Positions 1-6,379 of a DNA stretch of 9,197 bases are shown here, piece by piece; positions within the stretch are counted from its first letter, which is position 1; each line of letters opens with the position of its first letter. The stretch lies in assembly GCA_027314845.1 (NCBI GenBank), contig DAHVAA010000049.1:1-9197 (forward strand). The letters are read 5' to 3'. The DNA is from Thermoplasmata archaeon. GTDB lineage: Archaea > Thermoplasmatota > Thermoplasmata > UBA184. Below the pieces are notes generated by a model. It made no database searches. It had not been told where the DNA came from and worked only from the letters and a program-made list of their open reading frames with translations. The position numbers and the translations under genes are program-made.

Positions 1-285
1 CTGGAGCGGCTTGCCCCGGGCTCCGTGACACGGTGGGACATGCCGTGGGTGGCCGCCTATGAGGGCCGGTGGAAGCTCCTGATGGAGCGCTCCACCGGCA
101 CCGTGGAGCTCCACGACGTCGAGTCGGATCCGGGAGAGCGGACCGACCTCCGGCCGGAACGGCCCGAGGAGGTCGCCGCGCTGCTCCCCCGGGCGGAGGC
201 GGTCGAGGACCGGCTCGCGGGACGAACCCCGGCGCCGCTCGCCTCCGATGTCGACCAGCTGCTCAAGTCGTGGGGGTACGACTAG
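1..285 (+). CDS. Sulfatase, C-terminal end (partial, 5' end outside window)
   Basis: The reading frame is open from the first base and gives 94 residues ending in a TAG stop. It contains the C-terminal signature of the sulfatase family (alkaline phosphatase superfamily): a strand reading YEGRWKLL (residues 20-27), then ELHDVESDPGERTDL (residues 37-51), which matches the usual 'LYDL..DP.E..NL' element of sulfatase C-terminal subdomains. The tail is a charged helix ending in LLKSWGYD. The catalytic Cys/Ser and metal ligands would lie upstream, outside the window, so activity and substrate cannot be judged; enzymes of this family hydrolyse sulfate esters of sugars and other molecules. An internal GTG at 25 is not taken as the start because homology-like sequence continues in frame to the edge. 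A phosphoethanolamine or phosphonate hydrolase of the same superfamily is a less likely alternative. Confidence 0.8.
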   Translation: MERLAPGSVTRWDMPWVAAYEGRWKLLMERSTGTVELHDVESDPGERTDLRPERPEEVAALLPRAEAVEDRLAGRTPAPLASDVDQLLKSWGYD

Positions 286-587
286 GAGCCCGTAGCTCTA
301 CCCTGCCCGCGTTGTGACGTTCTGCATTTCCTCGTTCGGCGGAACTCTGGACCCTATTGATTCGGGCTCTTCCGGGTTCAGGGTGGGTCCTCGAGGGAAG
401 GGTTCGGGTGCCCTGATCCACTGTGCCGGGCCCCCCAGGAGTCACTCAGAGAACGCTCGTCCACCTCGATTCTTCGGCGAGGATTGGGGTGAAGAGAACC
501 TCTTGCCGGTACTCTTTAGAGCGGTCCGGGGCCCCGGATTCCACCCACCCGAAAGCCGGAAGACCCTTGATTCGCTCCCTCGGGCTC
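286..587. other. Gene-free stretch between the sulfatase stop and the transposase stop
   Basis: No credible coding sequence is visible in about 300 bases; the open frames here have no recognisable family features. The stretch holds a candidate left end of the IS element (356-365), an imperfect direct repeat of that sequence (accctattgattcg at 351-364 against acccttgattcg at 563-574) and a perfect 14-bp palindrome at 525-538. Part of it is probably the non-coding 3' flank of the insertion element. The missing N-terminal part of the phosphoesterase remnant on the other side of the element is not found here. Confidence 0.5.
356..365 (+). repeat. Candidate left terminal inverted repeat of the IS1182-like element
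   Basis: The sequence attgattcgg is the exact reverse complement of positions 1917-1926 on the far side of the transposase gene. Identity stops after 10 bp, which is short for an IS1182-family terminal repeat and may reflect decay or chance. Confidence 0.35.
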
Positions 588-1873
588 TCAACCGAGGCTC
601 GCCACGTGTAGTTTCCGGAGGTTGTGGGTCAGGCAGATGAGCTTCCACTCCGCTCCCACCCTCTCCTTCCCTCGAAGGAGGAATTGCCGTAGCCCTCTCC
701 CCTGCTTGATCTGACCGAACACCGGCTCCACACTGACCTTCCGCCACCGATACTCCGCACGACCCCGACGGCTTCGCACCTTCCGTCGGAAGCGGTGGGT
801 GAAGCTCTCGTCGAGCGGGGGCCGCCCCCTTGGACACGGATTCCCATCAGTCACTCGCCATGAGTCCGGCGGGCAGTAGACCGACGTCCCTCGGGCCTCC
901 ACGGCACGGATCTGCGCTCGGAGAAGTAGCCGGCATCCGCGAGGAGCTTCGCGGGAAGCTCTCCGAGCTCGCGCTCCAGCTCCTCGGCCATCGGCGCGAG
1001 GTGCCTTCCGTCCCCGTTCTCCTGCGTGACGGCGGCCATCACGATCACTTGGCTCTCGGCGTCCACGGCGGCCTGGGCGTTGTACCCCTGCACGAAGGCG
1101 CGCTTGTTCCCGCTGTCCTGGACGATCCGGGAATCGGGGTCCGTGAAGTTGTACTGGGCCGTGGTCTCGGGCGCCTCCTGACCGTTCTTCTTCGCCCGCT
1201 CTTCGATAGCGTTGCGCGCTTCCCGGGCCTCCTTCAGCCGCTCCTTCCAGTCCGGTGGAGCCGGGTGGAGGAGGGGGTTCTTGTCCTTCCCATACCGCCG
1301 GTCCTCCTCCCTGTCGGTCTTCTCGGATTCTCGGAGGATCTCCCTCGAGAGACGGCGGAGCTCGTCCTCCTCCTCCCGGATCCGGGCGTAACTCTTCGAC
1401 TTGTGCCGGGAGGCGTTGGCCTTGATCTTGGTCCCGTCCAGCGCCACGCGACCGAGCTTCACGAGGCCCGCCTCCCGGCACTGCAGCAGGACTTGGTGGA
1501 AGAGACCGTCCATCAGCGGGAGGTTCCGCCGACGGAACCGGGCGAGGGTGGTGAAGTGCGGGTGCTGGTCGGTGGCGAGCCACCGGACCGCAAGGTCCTC
1601 GAAGGTGGGCTTCTCGAGCCGTCGAGAGCTCACCACGCCGATGGAGTAGCCCTAGAGCAGCACCTTGAGCTGGAGTCGGGGATCGAAGGCTGGGAACCCT
1701 CCCTCGGCGTTCCGGTCGGTGGCGAGAAGCGGTTCGAGATCGAGGTGGTCAACGACGTCCGCCACGACGCGAGCGAGGTGATCCTCGGGGAGCCACTCGT
1801 CGAGGTGGGTGGGCAGTAGAAGGGCCTGCTCCGGGTCATACTTGCGGAACGAGGGTCCCTTCGAGGAGGGCAT
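588..1873 (-). pseudogene. IS1182-family transposase, inactivated by one amber codon and one frameshift
   Basis: Read from ATG at 1873, the conceptual protein is about 429 residues, close to a full family length. The N-terminal DUF772-type region (residues 1-130) leads into an RNase H-like DDE core: first Asp in VALDGTKIKANAS (about residue 146), second Asp in LLADAGYFSE (about 313), and Glu in KVSVEPVFGQIKQGRG near the end, followed by a typical EWKLICLTHNLRKLH tail. Two lesions break it. The first is an in-frame TAG at 1654-1652, where relatives usually have Tyr (LKVLL-stop-GYSIGV). The second is a frameshift near 916-919, consistent with loss of one G after the ADAGYFSE motif; downstream sequence resumes as QIRAVEARGTSVYCPP in another frame. 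The C-terminal part ends at a TGA at 588-590. The family call is firm, and the gene is non-functional unless the lesions are sequencing errors. Confidence 0.88.
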
Positions 1874-1896
1874 GCTTCCTCGATGGACGAGGCCGG

Positions 1897-1902
1897 CTAT
1901 AG
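1897..1902 (-). promoter_or_regulatory. TATA-like box of the IS transposase
   Basis: CTATAG is centred 26.5 nt upstream of the transposase ATG at 1873. This spacing puts the transcription start at or next to the start codon, i.e. a leaderless archaeal transcript. It matches the arrangement of the two conserved genes farther right. Confidence 0.4.
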
Positions 1903-1916
1903 TACCCGCGTTCGAA

Positions 1917-1926
1917 CCGAATCAAT
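1917..1926 (-). repeat. Candidate right terminal inverted repeat of the IS1182-like element
   Basis: The sequence ccgaatcaat pairs exactly with 356-365 in inverted orientation. It lies about 15 bp outside the TATA-like box of the transposase and immediately before sequence that resembles a phosphoesterase gene, so it is a plausible element edge. Confidence 0.4.
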
Positions 1927-1930
1927 GCAT

Positions 1931-2342
1931 GGCGGGAATGGCGCTACGCGCTCCTAGTCGTTCCCGAACCCCTGCCTCAACAAGACCTGATTCGCGAGCA
2001 CGGTCTGGCTCGTCGTCTACGACGAGGGGCTCACGAAGCAGGGGTACAAGCGTGTGCACCACGAAGAGCGACGGCGGGCGCACCTTCATGGTCGCCGTGA
2101 GCCCGTGCACTCGGGGGGTGCCTCCCGCGGGGTCGAACTCGCTCAGCTCGAACGCCAGCCACTACAACCACCTCACCACCGTGGAGTGGCTCCTCGGCGT
2201 CGGCTCCACCGGCCACTTCGACAAGCCGACGCTCTCCCCACCGCTCAAGGGGCTCTTCGACTTCGCGCCGGCGCACGGGAAGTCCGTGACGAGCAGCGGC
2301 CCGGTCGCCGGGCCGCTCGCCCAGGTCCGCCCCGCGGCGTAG
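1931..2342 (+). pseudogene. Phosphoesterase (PF04185, AcpA/phospholipase C-like), C-terminal remnant
   Basis: This is the last part of an alkaline-phosphatase-superfamily phosphoesterase. One frame reads TVWLVVYDEGLTKQGYK (about 1997-2047), matching the 'vv.YDEg' metal-site strand of the family. After a frameshift at about 2061-2075 the next frame reads GGRTFMVAVSP and then ASHYNHLTTVEWLLG...LKGLFDF, the family's '(S)HYsll.TiEw..g......lf.F' C-terminal signature, ending at TAG 2340-2342. Upstream in the first frame there are also a TAG (1955-1957) and a TGA (1988-1990), so the gene is decayed beyond the frameshift. About two thirds of the usual protein, including the nucleophile region, is missing. 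Truncation occurs exactly where the IS1182-like element begins, implying insertion with loss of the 5' part. Members of this family hydrolyse phosphomonoesters or phospholipids and are usually exported. Confidence 0.7.
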
Positions 2343-2360
2343 GCCCCTCGCCCCTGCCGT

Positions 2361-2394
2361 CCGCTCCGACGGGAGCGGCGCGGATCCTTCCGCG
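2361..2394. terminator. Two tandem hairpins in the convergent gap (possible terminator)
   Basis: Two perfect inverted repeats occur back to back: ccgctcc-gacg-ggagcgg (2361-2378) and cgcgga-tcct-tccgcg (2379-2394). They lie between the convergent ends of the phosphoesterase remnant and the phosphodiesterase gene. Neither is followed by a clear T-run on either strand, and archaeal termination normally relies on U-tracts, so the terminator role is uncertain. High GC also makes short hairpins common. Confidence 0.3.
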
Positions 2395-2434
2395 ACCCCG
2401 TGCGCGGGACCGGGCGCCGGCCGGGACCCCTCGA

Positions 2435-3868
2435 TCAACCGGCGGCCGTCGCCGAGCTGCCCGACGCGAGCCACTCCGCAATCGCCTTCCCCTGCATCTG
2501 CGAGGGGACCGTCTCGCCGTACTCCCGCATCAGCGTCGGGGCGACATCGACGATTGAGCGCTCCGGTCCGGGGCCGTGAGGGCCCTCGCCGCCCGGGCGC
2601 TTCAGCAGGTAGAGCCCCTCGAAGCTGTGGACGGCGTCGTCCGGCCCGGTGTCGTTCTCGGCGATGAAGAGCCTCCCGTGGCCGGTGCTACCGGCCGAGC
2701 GGCACCTCAGGTCGCCGAAGTACACCATCAGGTCGGGGGCGTCGCCGTTCACCTGCCGGTAGATCTCCTGCGGCACCCGCACGTCGGGGGCGAGCGGGCG
2801 GCCGTCCTCCCGGCGCACCTTGGCGAGCTCGCGGGTGAACTCGCGCCGCAACTCGGCGACCTCCTCCGGCGGCACGATCCCCTCCGGCTCCCGTCCGCGG
2901 AGGTTGAAGAAGATCCGGGCGTAGTAGCCGCCGGCACCCCAGGCGCGGGTCTTCGACCAGTCGATCTGCGCCTTCTCAATCGGGGTGCCGGCCGGCGGAC
3001 GGGCGCCCCGGAAGGTGAGGAGCCCTACGTCCGCGAGCCACTCGTTGATACAGAAGCAGCCGTCCATCGGCTGGCTGCCGTGGTCGGAGGCGACCAGCAG
3101 GGTGACCTCCTCGGGGACCTCCTCCAGGAACCGACCAATCTCAGCGTCGAGGAGCGCGTAGTACTCGTCGGCGAGCGCCGTGAAGACCGGGTGCTCCTCG
3201 TGCTTCGGGTGCGCGGGATCGAAGAACTTCCAGAACGCGTGGTGGAGCCGGTCCGGCCCGATCTCATGGAGCGCGAAGAAGTCCCACGGCTCCTTCTTCC
3301 AGAGATGGCGCGCCGCCGCCCATCGGCCCTTGGTCATCTCGAGGAGCTCCCGGGCGATCCGGTCGCGGTCCTCGGCCCGGAAGGTGACGTCGAAGGTGTA
3401 GTGGCCTCCCGCCGCGTGGTCCACCTCGCCGGCCATCGCGAGCGGAGAGACGAAGTCCTTCGCTGCCGCCGGCGTGAGGAAGTCGGAGACGTAGACGCCG
3501 TTCACCTTCGGTGGCGGGTACCCGGGCGGCATGCCGACGACGCAGACCCGCTTGCCGGCGCGCGAGAGCCGGTCCCAGATCTGGGGGTACCGGACCGTCT
3601 GGGGCGTCGGGGTGTAGGTTGACCAGTAGGAGCGGGGCCGACGGTGGCGGAAGCCGTAGATTCCGAGCGAGCCCGGGTCGACGCCGCTGAACATCACCGC
3701 CCAGGCGGGGACGGTGATCGGCGGGTCGATAGTGCGGAGCGTGCCGAACTGGCCGGAGCGCATGAGTTCGCGGACCTTCGGCATCCTCGGGGCGAACCGG
3801 TCGAAGAGGAACTTCGGGGGGACCGAGTCGAGGCCCAGAACGAGGACGCGAGGCGACGGGGGGGTCAT
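2435..3868 (-). CDS. Type I phosphodiesterase/nucleotide pyrophosphatase-like enzyme (alkaline phosphatase superfamily)
   Basis: The protein has 477 residues and no signal peptide or membrane segment, so it is probably cytoplasmic. The two-metal site of the superfamily is complete. Asp14 is in VLGLDSVPP. The likely nucleophile is Thr52, in PPITVPAWAVMFSG, followed by the typical G.DPGSLGIYGF strand. Asp206 and His210 are in GPDRLHHAFW, Asp262 and His263 in VASDHGSQ, and His414 in HSFEGLYLLKRPG. The C-terminal IVDVAPTLMREYG...MQGKAI element (439-463) is standard for this group. Family members hydrolyse phosphodiesters, nucleotide pyrophosphates or phosphomonoesters; the exact substrate cannot be read from sequence. 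The ATG at 3868 is chosen because it begins just before the conserved strand and has a TATA-like box 27.5 nt upstream. The gene is divergent from sat with 136 bp between starts, which suggests joint regulation and perhaps action on a nucleotide product of sulfate activation (inference). Confidence 0.85.
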   Translation of the reverse strand: MTPPSPRVLVLGLDSVPPKFLFDRFAPRMPKVRELMRSGQFGTLRTIDPPITVPAWAVMFSGVDPGSLGIYGFRHRRPRSYWSTYTPTPQTVRYPQIWDRLSRAGKRVCVVGMPPGYPPPKVNGVYVSDFLTPAAAKDFVSPLAMAGEVDHAAGGHYTFDVTFRAEDRDRIARELLEMTKGRWAAARHLWKKEPWDFFALHEIGPDRLHHAFWKFFDPAHPKHEEHPVFTALADEYYALLDAEIGRFLEEVPEEVTLLVASDHGSQPMDGCFCINEWLADVGLLTFRGARPPAGTPIEKAQIDWSKTRAWGAGGYYARIFFNLRGREPEGIVPPEEVAELRREFTRELAKVRREDGRPLAPDVRVPQEIYRQVNGDAPDLMVYFGDLRCRSAGSTGHGRLFIAENDTGPDDAVHSFEGLYLLKRPGGEGPHGPGPERSIVDVAPTLMREYGETVPSQMQGKAIAEWLASGSSATAAG

Positions 3869-3892
3869 CGGTCGCTCTCGACACCCCCGAGG

Positions 3893-3898
3893 CTATAG
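3893..3898 (-). promoter_or_regulatory. TATA-like box of the phosphodiesterase gene
   Basis: CTATAG is centred 27.5 nt upstream of the A of the ATG at 3868, the distance expected for a leaderless archaeal transcript. A G-rich run (gggggtg) lies between the box and the start but is too far from the ATG to be a normal ribosome binding site. Confidence 0.5.
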
Positions 3899-3974
3899 GG
3901 TTGCCGATGTGCCGCCGGCGGAATCGTCGCGTTACGGGCCGGTTTGCGCATCCGGTGACTCCTTCCGCAGCATG

Positions 3975-3980
3975 TTTAAG
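3975..3980 (+). promoter_or_regulatory. TATA box of the sat gene
   Basis: TTTAAG, within gcatgtttaaggg, is centred 27.5 nt upstream of the ATG at 4005, a classical archaeal spacing that predicts a leaderless mRNA. The box overlaps an in-frame ATG at 3972, which argues against that codon or anything upstream as the start. No Shine-Dalgarno sequence precedes 4005; the bases there are a C-run. Confidence 0.6.
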
Positions 3981-4004
3981 GGCGCCCAACACGGCGTCCC
4001 CCCC

Positions 4005-5168
4005 ATGATTCCCCCAGCGCACGGCGGTCATCTGGTCGATCGGTTGGCGAGCGCGAGCGAGCGGGAGCGGCGCCAGGGGGAGCGGAAAGCGCTCCCGCTC
4101 GTGCGCCCGTTCATCGACCAAGTTTACGATGCCGAGAAGATCGGCCTCGGTGCCTACAGCCCCCTTACGGGGTTCATGGGCTCGGAGGTGGTCGAGGCGG
4201 TGCGGGCCCACGGCACGCTCCCGGGCGGTCTGCCGTTCCCGATCCCAATCGTGTACGCCCCGCCCGCCGGCCCCGACCTGGAAACGCTCCGCGCGCTGAA
4301 GCCGGGCGACGAGGTCGGGCTGCTCGACGGCCAGGACCGGCTCTTCGCCCTCCTGCGCCTGGAGGAACGGTTCCCCCTCGACCGCGCGGCGATCGCCCAG
4401 TCGGCGTTCGGCACCACCGACCCCCGGCACCCGAACGTCGCCGACCTCTTAGCCTGGGGCGAGGAGGCCTACGCCGGCCCCATCGAGCTCCTCGAGCGGC
4501 TCGACCACGCCGCGGGCTCCCTCGAACTCTCGCCCCGGGAGACGCGGGAGGAGTTCGCCCGGCGCGGCTGGTCGACGGTCGCCGCCTACCAGTGCCGCAA
4601 CCCGCCGCACACCGCCCACGAGTACCTGCAGCGGCTGACCCTCGAGCGGGAGGAGGTCGACGGGCTGTTCATCCAGCCGGTCGTCGGGCGGCTCAAGAAG
4701 GGCGACTACCGGCCGGACGTGATCCTGGCCGCGTACCGCGAGCTCATCCGGGCCTACTATCCCGCGAACCGGGTCTTCCTTTCCTCGCTCTCCGTCACGA
4801 TGCGCTACGCCGGCCCCAAGGCGGCGCTCTTCTACGCCATCGTCCGGAAGAACTTCGGCTGTAGCCACTACATCGTCGGACGCGACCAGGCGGGGGTCGG
4901 CTCCTACTACGACCCGTACGCCTGCCACAGGATCTTCGACCGGTTCGACATAGGCGTCACGCCGCTGCGGTACGAGGAGACCTTCTTCTGCCACCGGTGC
5001 GGCTGGATGGCGACGCCGAAGACCTGCGCCCACGACGCGGCGGAGCGGGTGGCGACCAGCCAGACGCGGATCCGTCAGGCGCTCGCGAACCGGGAGCCGC
5101 TCCCGACGGAGATCATCCGCCCTGAGGTCGCGGCGATCCTCGGCGGGACGGAGAACGTCCTGAACTAG
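4005..5168 (+). CDS. sat: ATP sulfurylase (sulfate adenylyltransferase)
   Basis: This 387-residue protein is full length for single-domain prokaryotic ATP sulfurylases (EC 2.7.7.4), which make adenosine 5'-phosphosulfate and pyrophosphate from ATP and sulfate. The N-terminus has the PHGG-like PAHGGHLVDRL and the GAYSPLTGFMG motif (49-59). The catalytic core shows QCRNPPHTAH (196-205; the QxRNPxH and HxxH ATP-binding motifs), the VTMRYAGPKAALFYA strand and GRDQAGVG (292-299). A zinc-type site follows: Cys329, Cys332, Cys341 and His343 in CHRCGWM...CAHD, as in Thermus and Archaeoglobus enzymes. There is no fused APS kinase domain, and none of the genes for APS kinase, APS reductase or PAPS reductase is in the window, so assimilation, dissimilation and sulfation cannot be separated. 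The usual His of GRDHAG is Gln here. The start at 4005 fits both homology and the TATA spacing. The gene ends at TAG. Confidence 0.96.
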   Translation: MIPPAHGGHLVDRLASASERERRQGERKALPLVRPFIDQVYDAEKIGLGAYSPLTGFMGSEVVEAVRAHGTLPGGLPFPIPIVYAPPAGPDLETLRALKPGDEVGLLDGQDRLFALLRLEERFPLDRAAIAQSAFGTTDPRHPNVADLLAWGEEAYAGPIELLERLDHAAGSLELSPRETREEFARRGWSTVAAYQCRNPPHTAHEYLQRLTLEREEVDGLFIQPVVGRLKKGDYRPDVILAAYRELIRAYYPANRVFLSSLSVTMRYAGPKAALFYAIVRKNFGCSHYIVGRDQAGVGSYYDPYACHRIFDRFDIGVTPLRYEETFFCHRCGWMATPKTCAHDAAERVATSQTRIRQALANREPLPTEIIRPEVAAILGGTENVLN

Positions 5169-5381
5169 CGGTCGGCCTGCCCCACCGGCGCCCTCCGCGC
5201 GGACCGACGGACCTGCGGCGGGGCGCGAGAATCCCCGCGACGCCGGCGAGGAGGAGGGGCGACGCGCCGGGTCCACGCCCGCCCTCGCGAGGTGGGCGGT
5301 GCCACCCACCGGGGGGGTGACGTGGAAGGCGTAGACCTTGCCGTCGGCGTTCCCGCAGAAGATCCACCCGTCCTCGGCGAC
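5165..5381 (-). pseudogene. C-terminal remnant of a PQQ-like beta-propeller surface protein
   Basis: Starting at about 5381, the minus strand reads VAEDGWIFCGNADGKVYAF followed by HVTPPVGG, a typical PQQ/pyrrolo-quinoline-type propeller blade ('dG.vy.g..dGkvYAf') and a Pro/Gly-rich linker. In another frame a short hydrophobic stretch, PLLLAGVAGILAPRRR (about 5254-5207), looks like a C-terminal membrane anchor with a basic stop-transfer. The frames differ, so at least one frameshift lies between them; the run of seven G at 5311-5317 is a likely place. A third frame ends at TAG 5167-5165, overlapping the sat stop. Everything upstream of the blade is replaced by transposase sequence, so this is the tail of a gene destroyed by rearrangement. 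Blade assignment rests on one repeat only. Confidence 0.55.
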
Positions 5382-6379
5382 ACCCTCTTCCATCGCCGAG
5401 GGAAGAAGATCGACGGCGCCGGGGTCTTCCGCGACGCCGTCCGCTCCTCGGCGAACTCCGTGGTCTACGACCGCGGCCTCAACCTCCTCGTCCTCGCCCT
5501 GAGGGTGCGGCCCCCGTGGGGCGGCGAGCCGCTCGCCCTCCCCCTCGCCGTCCGACTCCACCGCAAGCACGGCCCACCCTCCTCGACCTCGCTTCCGAGG
5601 CGATCCGTCGGCTCGCCGAGCGGTTCCCCGATCGAGAGTTTCACCTCATCGCCGACGGGGCCTACGTGCCCCTCGCCGGGTGGGCGCTCCCCCACACCGC
5701 CGTCACCTCCCGAATCCGGCGGGACACAGCCCTCTACGACTTCCCCCCGCCCCGTCGCTAGGGACAGGTCGGTCGACCGCCGAAGAAGGGCCCTCGGTTC
5801 GCGCCGCTGCCCCGATGGGCGAACCATACCCGCAACGGCTGGGCGACGGCGGTGGTGGACCGGCGGGGCCGTATCGATGAGCGGCTCCTGTTGGCCCGGG
5901 AGGCGCTGTGGTACCATGTCTGCGGCGCTCGTCCCATCCGGGTCGTGGTGAGCCGCGACCCGAAGGCGCACGAACGGGACGACTTCCTGTTCACCACGGA
6001 TCTCGAGTTGAGCCCGGGAGCGGTGGTGAGCCACTACTTCGGGCGGTGGCCCATCGAGGATACGCTGAGGTCGAGCAAGCAGAGTCTCGGGGGCGAGGAG
6101 CCGCAGAGCTGGAAGGGGAAGGGTCCGGAGCGAGCGGCCTCGCTCGCGTTCTGGCTCTACAGCTTGGTGTGGATATGGTATCTGGAGAGCCATGGGCCGA
6201 CGCCACGGCTCGTGAAGCTCCCGTGGTATCCGAAGAAGGTCCGGCCCTCGTTCGTGGACGCGGTGTCAGCGCTGCGGGCAGAGACCTGGCAGGACAGGGT
6301 TTCCGCGAAGTCCGAGGGAGAACGCGGAGTTCGCGAAATCACCCGGTCGATGGTGGAGGTGTTGGCGTTGTCACCATAG
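5376..6379 (+). pseudogene. IS4/IS701-like DDE transposase, 5'-truncated, with frameshift and amber codon
   Basis: About 335 residues of transposase can be assembled. The sequence starts abruptly at GDTLFHRRGKKIDGAG, equivalent to the first-Asp 'DDT....GKK' motif of DDE_5-type transposases, so the N-terminal region (usually about 100 residues) is missing and the first Asp of the pair reads Gly at the junction. After RLHRKHG (about 5575) one base is missing and the protein resumes as TLLDLASEAIRRLAERFP with HLIADGAYVP carrying the second Asp (5654-5656). An in-frame TAG at 5759-5761 interrupts PPPRR-stop-GQVGRPPKKGPR. The rest is open: WANHTRNGWATAVVDRRG, then the Glu motif FGRWPIEDTLRSSKQSLG (Glu at 6056-6058), ending at TAG 6377-6379. 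No partner terminal repeat can be identified because the 5' end is gone. The exact IS family is uncertain; the DDE transposase assignment is firm. Confidence 0.82.

Larger units (their letters stand above)
356..1926 (-). mobile_element. Decayed IS1182-like insertion sequence (ends tentative)
   Basis: The element consists of a broken minus-strand transposase with flanking non-coding sequence. A 10-bp perfect inverted pair, attgattcgg at 356-365 and ccgaatcaat at 1917-1926, brackets it and is proposed as the terminal repeats. The right copy lies just outside the transposase promoter, as expected, but the left copy is 222 bp beyond the transposase stop, which is long. A second, shorter match to the same motif (ttgattcg, 567-574) would give a tighter element of about 1.36 kb. 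No convincing target-site duplication is seen for either choice, so the left boundary is uncertain. The right boundary is supported by remnants of a phosphoesterase gene starting a few bases beyond it. Confidence 0.45.

Noticed and set aside
1652..1654. TAG in the transposase as a pyrrolysine codon
   Set aside because: TAG ends sat and the sulfatase, and also the phosphoesterase remnant; the same transposase also has a frameshift, and relatives have an ordinary Tyr at that place, so a nonsense mutation is simpler.
830..1819. Plus-strand open frame of 329 codons antisense to the transposase
   Set aside because: It lies entirely opposite the recognisable transposase, lacks any family motif, and is the kind of long open frame GC-rich antisense strands produce.
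2576..3622. Plus-strand open frame of 348 codons opposite the phosphodiesterase
   Set aside because: The minus-strand frame contains all catalytic residues of a known family; the plus frame is Arg/Val/Gly-rich with no domain features.
3714..4004. Longer sat reading frame starting at ATG 3714 or 3972
   Set aside because: The extension overlaps the divergent gene and the TATA box, has no similarity to Sat N-termini, and 4005 fits both the family start and the promoter spacing.
4449..5570. Minus-strand open frame of 373 codons running through sat
   Set aside because: Only its 5170-5381 part resembles a protein (propeller blade); the part opposite sat is a shadow of the real gene.
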